DNA from: Methanomicrobiales archaeon
Lineage (GTDB): Archaea; Halobacteriota; Methanomicrobia; Methanomicrobiales; JACTUA01
Direction of reading: 5' to 3'
Assembly: GCA_028678555.1 (NCBI GenBank)
Contig: JAJRDF010000042.1
Span: forward strand, 1-10,536
DNA: 10,536 nt
Shown here: positions 6,654-10,536 of the stretch, piece by piece
How positions within the stretch are numbered: the first letter of the stretch is position 1
Layout: every line of letters starts with the position of its first letter
The notes under the pieces: generated by a model
Databases searched by the model: none
What the model was told of the DNA's origin: nothing
Seen by the model: the letters and a program-made list of their open reading frames with translations, nothing else
Made by a program: the position numbers and the translations under genes

Positions 6654-7622
6654 ATGAGGGGACTCCCGTTCCGGCAGGGAAAACCGCTGAAGGAGATGGA
6701 AGAGGCCCTCCGGTCCCGCCGTGCCCGGGTGGTCCACCTGACCCACAACGACCTGGACGCTGCCGGGGCCGATGCCATCCACCGGATGAAATACGGGGAG
6801 GTGTTCACCCTTTTCTCATCGGTGGGGAACTTCGTGACCCTCCTCTCGTCGGTGGTGGAGACGGAGAGCCGCGGGGATCTCCTGTCCATCTCTGATCTGG
6901 GCTACCAGCACGGTACCGAACGGCTCCTGCGGAAAGCCCGCTCCCGCGGGTGGAAGGTGGAATGGAGGGACCATCACCGCTGGGAGGCGGGAGAGTCGGA
7001 GAGCATCCGCGAGGTGGTGGATCTCCTCCATCTGGACACGGATAGGTGCGCCTGCGGGATTGCGGCAGGCGATCTCCTGCCGGACGATCCCCGGGCCGCG
7101 GAGGTGGCCCGGGTCGTCTGCGACTACGACCTCTGGAAGAACCAGGACCCCCGCTCCGCCATCCTGGGGAGGGTGCTCTCAAAGAACCGCAACCGGGACT
7201 ACGTGAGGGACCGGCTGAGCGAAGGCGTGATCCTGGATGACCACATCCGCGAGGAGTACCGGAAGATCGACGGGGAGATGAAGGGCATGATCCAGCGGTC
7301 CCTGGCCCGGACCCGGATCCTGGGGGACCGTTACCGGATCGCCTTTGCGCCGATGTACGGGTACCCCAGCGAGACGGCCTCGGAGATCCGGAAGCACTTC
7401 GGATCTGACATGGAGGTGGTGGTCTCGCCGTCCGGCAAGTTCTCCCTCCGATCGGTTCCCCCTGTGGGTCACCTGGTGGCCCGCCAGTTCGGCGGCGGAG
7501 GCCATCCCCATGCCTCCGGGGGCACCTTCCCCTTCAGCCTGGTGGACCGGATCCGGTTCTTCCTGACGGGGGAGACCCCCCACTTCCACCGGCTGGCCGG
7601 GGTGGCGGACTCGCTGGAATGA
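6654..7622 (+). CDS. DHH/DHHA1 family phosphoesterase
   Basis: This 322-residue protein has the layout of DHH-superfamily phosphoesterases (RecJ, NrnA and related archaeal enzymes), which cleave phosphodiester bonds with a bound divalent-metal pair, usually Mn2+. Visible motifs are motif I THNDLDAAG (residues 30-38; metal ligands His31, Asp33, Asp35), a second acidic motif SDLG (Asp81), the signature DHH at 106-108, a fourth motif CDYD at 156-159, and the C-terminal DHHA1 substrate-binding signature FGGGGHPHASGG at 279-290. All expected catalytic residues are present, so it should be active. The substrate cannot be fixed: a short-oligonucleotide or nucleotide phosphoesterase is most likely. 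ATG at 6654 lies about 28 bp after a TATA-like core and lacks a Shine-Dalgarno sequence, suggesting a leaderless mRNA. An internal ATG at 6696 is less likely because its AAGGAG abuts it directly. The 3' end overlaps the convergent gene by 89 bp. Confidence 0.92.
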   Translation: MRGLPFRQGKPLKEMEEALRSRRARVVHLTHNDLDAAGADAIHRMKYGEVFTLFSSVGNFVTLLSSVVETESRGDLLSISDLGYQHGTERLLRKARSRGWKVEWRDHHRWEAGESESIREVVDLLHLDTDRCACGIAAGDLLPDDPRAAEVARVVCDYDLWKNQDPRSAILGRVLSKNRNRDYVRDRLSEGVILDDHIREEYRKIDGEMKGMIQRSLARTRILGDRYRIAFAPMYGYPSETASEIRKHFGSDMEVVVSPSGKFSLRSVPPVGHLVARQFGGGGHPHASGGTFPFSLVDRIRFFLTGETPHFHRLAGVADSLE

Positions 7623-8394
7623 GGGACCGGTCCACCAGCCGGTCCCAGTACTCCCCGCATTCCCCGGTACAGTATCCCCCGGTCTCCACCCGGCCCGGGT
7701 CCAGGAGTTCCGATGCTGCCATGAGATCCTCCGGTGTGGCATCCAGGAGGGAAATGGACCGGACCCGGTACTCATCCTGGAGACGGGATACCTCCGGAAG
7801 GAGTCGTGCGGGGAGGGCAATCCGCGGCTGGTATTCCAGGATGAGTTCCAGGTCGTCCACCGTGGGATCCCGGACCATATAGTACGCCCGGGAACCCGCC
7901 AGGATTTCCAGCTCGCAGGGATCCGCGGTCCCGGCCAGGATCACGTGGCCGCCGATGCCCCGGTCCCGCATCGCCCTCATCAGATCCCGGTACGCCCCGC
8001 AGAGGGAGGCACAGGCCTCCTCGGGATCATGGAAATATTCATCCCTGATCTCCAGCCTGTGGGGGGCCGGGATTCCCACCCACGCTCCTTTCCGGGCTGC
8101 CACCACCTGGAGCGAGTCCCTCTCAACGTCAGTGGTGACGGGATCCAGATCATGGACGAGAGCCCGGTCCCGGATCCCGGGAAGAGAGGAGAGCCACCGG
8201 TCGCCGTAGCAGAGGCCCCCGGCGCAGGGGATGTCCACGCCCTTCTGCACCTGGAGGGACCGTTCCATGAGGTAGGTGGTGAGATCTGCGGAGGATCCGC
8301 GCCGCTCCCTGACCCAGTCCGCCAGTTCCCCGACGGCCGGGTCCTCCACCTCGGACCCGAATGACCGGACCGGCACCCTGCGGGCTTTCGCCAT
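7534..8394 (-). CDS. Conserved-looking archaeal protein of unknown function (286 aa)
   Basis: A 286-residue soluble-looking protein whose family I do not recognise. It has a mixed alpha/beta pattern and seven cysteines, at 57, 62, 128, 132, 160, 242 and 246. Distinct segments are CAGGLC (57-62), VHDLDPVTTDVERD (80-93), GGHVILAGTADPCELEIL (148-165) and YCTGECGEYWDRL (241-253). The paired cysteines (CxxxxC, CxxxC, CxxxC) might bind metal or form redox pairs, but that is speculation. The main body ends near residue 259. The last 28 or so residues are Pro/Gly/Ser-rich and are antisense to the DHH gene's 3' end, suggesting loss of an earlier stop codon. ATG at 8394 lies about 33 bp from a minus-strand TATA-like AGTTTTATGG, implying a leader of about 6 nt. 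The gene is divergent from metG and convergent with the DHH gene. Confidence 0.82.
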   Translation of the reverse strand: MAKARRVPVRSFGSEVEDPAVGELADWVRERRGSSADLTTYLMERSLQVQKGVDIPCAGGLCYGDRWLSSLPGIRDRALVHDLDPVTTDVERDSLQVVAARKGAWVGIPAPHRLEIRDEYFHDPEEACASLCGAYRDLMRAMRDRGIGGHVILAGTADPCELEILAGSRAYYMVRDPTVDDLELILEYQPRIALPARLLPEVSRLQDEYRVRSISLLDATPEDLMAASELLDPGRVETGGYCTGECGEYWDRLVDRSLIPASPPPRPAGGSGGSPPSGRTGSGPPG

Positions 8395-8439
8395 CGTGGT
8401 TGTATCCTATTTATAGCCGCAGCCATAAAACTCTAGAGG
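8395..8439. promoter_or_regulatory. Compact divergent promoter region, unknown gene / metG
   Basis: Only 45 bp separate the two divergent start codons. Plus-strand CTATTTATAG at 8407-8416 is centred about 28 bp before the metG ATG, placing transcription start at or next to the start codon. Minus-strand AGTTTTATGG (plus 8423-8432) is centred about 33 bp before the other gene's ATG at 8394. The two boxes therefore lie face to face, each within the other promoter's transcribed or initiation zone. Neither gene has a well-spaced Shine-Dalgarno sequence; AGAGG abuts the metG ATG directly. Confidence 0.6.
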
Positions 8440-10428
8440 ATGGAGAAGAAGCCCCTGCTCGTCACCTGCGGGCTCCCGTACACGAACGGTCCCTGCCACC
8501 TGGGGCATCTCAGGACGTATGTACCCGCGGACTTCTACGTGCGGTTCCTGCGGCGGGCCGGCGAGGACGTGGTCTTTGTCTGCGGTTCCGACAACCACGG
8601 CACCCCTATCGTCGTCATGGCCGAGGAGCAGGGGGTGACACCCGCGGACCTGTCCCGGAAATACCATGCCCACTTTGACGACATATTCCGCAGGATGGGG
8701 GTCCTCTTCGACCACTTCGGGATGACAGACGGGGAAACGAACCACCGCAGGACCCGCTCACTGGTGAAGGCGCTGCAGGACCATGGGTACGTGTACTCCC
8801 AGGTGATCCAGCAGAGCTACTGCCCGGTCTGCCAGCGGTCCCTTCCGGACCGGTACGTGGAGGGGCTCTGCCCCCACTGCGGTGCCCTGGCCCGGGGCGA
8901 CGAATGCGACCAGGGATGCGGCAAGCACCTGGAACCGGGGGAGATCCGGAAACCGAAGTGCCGGATCTGCGGTACCGAGGCGGAACTGCGGGAGCAGGAG
9001 CACTACTTCTTCCGGCTCTCGGCCTTCCGGGACATGCTCTTGTCCTACCTCCCGGATCTGGGGGGCACCTCCAATGCCCGGAACTATGCAATCGGGTGGG
9101 TGAAGGACGAACTCCACGACTGGTGCATCACCCGGACCCTGGAATGGGGCGTCCGGTTCCCCGGGAAGGAGGATCTGGTGGTCTACGTCTGGGTGGATGC
9201 CCCCATCGGCTACATCTCCTTCACCGAGGAGTGGGCGGGAAAGACCGGCGGCGACTGGCAGCGGTTCTGGTGCCGGGACGGGGACATCATCCACTTCATC
9301 GGGAGCGATATCATCTACCACCACTGCATCTTCTGGCCGGCACTCCTTTCGGGCGCCGGTTACCATCCCCCCTCTGCCGTCGTGGCCAGCGGGATGGTGA
9401 AGATCGATGACCAGAAGTTCTCCAAGTCCCGGGGCTACGTGGTCTGGACCGGCGAGGATTACCTGGACCGGGGCCTGGACCCCGATTACCTGCGCTACTA
9501 CCTCCTCTCCTACACCAGCCACACGAAGGAACTGAACTTCTCCTGGCAGGGCTTTGCCGAGCGGGTCAACAACGAGCTGGTCTCCACCCTGGGGAACTTC
9601 CTGTACCGGAGCCTGTACTTCACCACGCAGTTCTTCGGCACCGTGCCCGAGGGGCCCGTGGACCCGGAGGTACTGGATCACATCCAAAAGACCCTGGACG
9701 GGGTGGAGAAGGCAGTCCGGGACTACGAGTTCAAGGGGGCCGTGGACGGCATGATGGCCCTTGCTGCCTACGGGAATACCTACATCCAGAACCAGGCGCC
9801 CTGGAAGCTGGTGAAGACGGACCGGGCGGCGGCGGAAGCGGTGATCCGGAACTGCCTGCAGCTGGTCCATGCCCTCACACTCCTCATGGAGCCGGTGATG
9901 CCCGGGGTGGCGGAGCGGGCCTGGAGGATGCTCGGGCACGCGGACCCGGTCGCCGCCCACGGGATCCGGGAGGGGCTGGAACCGGTGAAGGCGGGGGCCC
10001 TTCCGGACCCGGCCCCGCTCTTTGCCAAGATGGAATCGGACCAGGTGAAGGGTCTCGATGACCTGCTGAAGAAGAGGGTGAAGGAGGCGAAGATGCGCGA
10101 ACAGGAACGGACCGGGATCTCCATCGAGGAGTTCGCCCGGCTGGACATCCGGACCGCGAAGGTGCTCTCGGCGGAACCGGTGAAGGGTGCAAAGAAACTC
10201 GTGAAGCTCCAGGTGGACATCGGCGACGGGACCCGGCAGGTGATCGCAGGCATCGCCGAGTTTTACCCGGTGGAATCGCTGGTGGGAAAGGATATTGTGG
10301 TCGTGGTGAACCTGAAGCCGGCGAAGATCTTCGGCCTGGAGAGCCAGGCAATGCTCCTCGCCGCCGGCGACCGGGCATCGCTCCTCACCCCCCTCTCGCC
10401 CGTCCCCCCGGGGACGAAGATCCGGTAG
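8440..10428 (+). CDS. metG: Methionyl-tRNA synthetase (cytoplasmic)
   Basis: The enzyme charges tRNA-Met (initiator and elongator) with methionine using ATP. This is a complete 662-residue class I synthetase. The Rossmann catalytic core begins at once, with the HIGH-type motif HLGH at 20-23 and GSDNHGTP at 49-56. Inserted in the core is a connective-peptide zinc domain with four cysteine pairs (C128/C131, C144/C147, C156/C160, C174/C177), consistent with two zinc knuckles. The KMSKS-type loop is KFSKS at 326-330, a tolerated Met-to-Phe variant. The anticodon-binding helical domain covers roughly residues 365-530. A charged linker (about 540-560) leads to a C-terminal EMAP-II/Trbp111-like tRNA-binding domain from about 563 to 662 (FARLDIRTAKVLSAEPV...), which in bacterial and some archaeal MetRS aids dimerisation and tRNA binding. 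The start at 8440 sits about 28 bp after a TATA box, so the mRNA is probably leaderless. Confidence 0.98.
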   Translation: MEKKPLLVTCGLPYTNGPCHLGHLRTYVPADFYVRFLRRAGEDVVFVCGSDNHGTPIVVMAEEQGVTPADLSRKYHAHFDDIFRRMGVLFDHFGMTDGETNHRRTRSLVKALQDHGYVYSQVIQQSYCPVCQRSLPDRYVEGLCPHCGALARGDECDQGCGKHLEPGEIRKPKCRICGTEAELREQEHYFFRLSAFRDMLLSYLPDLGGTSNARNYAIGWVKDELHDWCITRTLEWGVRFPGKEDLVVYVWVDAPIGYISFTEEWAGKTGGDWQRFWCRDGDIIHFIGSDIIYHHCIFWPALLSGAGYHPPSAVVASGMVKIDDQKFSKSRGYVVWTGEDYLDRGLDPDYLRYYLLSYTSHTKELNFSWQGFAERVNNELVSTLGNFLYRSLYFTTQFFGTVPEGPVDPEVLDHIQKTLDGVEKAVRDYEFKGAVDGMMALAAYGNTYIQNQAPWKLVKTDRAAAEAVIRNCLQLVHALTLLMEPVMPGVAERAWRMLGHADPVAAHGIREGLEPVKAGALPDPAPLFAKMESDQVKGLDDLLKKRVKEAKMREQERTGISIEEFARLDIRTAKVLSAEPVKGAKKLVKLQVDIGDGTRQVIAGIAEFYPVESLVGKDIVVVVNLKPAKIFGLESQAMLLAAGDRASLLTPLSPVPPGTKIR

Positions 10429-10435
10429 AAGGTAT

Positions 10436-10450
10436 CGTTATCTTTTTTTT
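10436..10450 (+). terminator. Poly-T transcription terminator after metG
   Basis: Fifteen bases after the metG stop the sequence runs CGTTATC followed by eight consecutive T residues (10443-10450). There is no strong stem before it. T-rich tracts without a required hairpin are the usual archaeal termination signal. In this GC-rich window a T8 run is rare, which supports the call. Nothing recognisable lies between here and the window end. Confidence 0.65.
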
Positions 10451-10536
10451 CGGGATTCGCTGGAGGAACTTCAGGATTGCCCATCCGGTCCCGTTTCCAC
10501 TTATTGAGACGACGAATACTGTACCGCTCCTGGGGG

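Noticed and set aside
6347..6889. 180-codon minus-strand open frame
   Set aside because: It runs straight through the tRNA-Phe gene and into the antisense of the DHH gene, and its product has no family-like features.
7179..7820. 213-codon minus-strand open frame across the DHH 3' end and the unknown gene
   Set aside because: It overlaps two better-supported genes in conflicting frames and shows no recognisable domain.
8758..9960. 400-codon minus-strand open frame inside metG
   Set aside because: It is antisense to conserved catalytic and anticodon-binding regions of MetRS, and its product is a His/Val/Pro/Gly-rich shadow.

Overview
The window looks like chromosomal DNA from a GC-rich methanogenic archaeon, most likely of the order Methanomicrobiales (inference). 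The evidence is TATA-type rather than -35/-10 promoters, transcripts that look leaderless or nearly so, an archaeal-type tRNA-Phe without an encoded CCA, a two-zinc-knuckle methionyl-tRNA synthetase with a fused C-terminal tRNA-binding domain, and a very large consensus-like TPR protein of the kind common in these methanogens. I cannot fix the genus from sequence alone.

Layout. (1) Positions 1-5343, minus strand: one enormous tetratricopeptide-repeat (TPR) gene, about 52 near-uniform 34-residue repeats visible, its 3' end lying beyond position 1. The reading frame breaks once near 1316-1350. TPR coding resumes in another frame and stays open to the window edge. (2) Positions 5344-6463: a stretch that looks intergenic at first sight, with two AT-rich promoter-like islands. 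It carries two tandem minus-strand small ORFs (58 and about 75 codons) whose last 44 residues align without gaps at 23 identities, with synonymous third-base differences. I do not recognise this family; it is the most novel-looking item here. (3) 6464-6537, minus strand: tRNA-Phe(GAA). (4) 6654-7622, plus strand: a DHH/DHHA1 phosphoesterase. (5) 7534-8394, minus strand: an unrecognised cysteine-containing protein of 286 residues, whose 3' end runs 89 bp into the convergent DHH gene. (6) 8440-10428, plus strand: complete metG, divergent from the unknown gene across a 45-bp spacer holding two TATA-like boxes, followed by a T8 terminator.

The genes do not form one operon: neighbours are mostly divergent or convergent and each appears to have its own promoter. 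metG and tRNA-Phe are translation housekeeping genes. The DHH protein is probably a nucleic-acid or nucleotide phosphoesterase. The TPR giant is presumably a protein-interaction scaffold. No mobile element, CRISPR array or integrase is visible.
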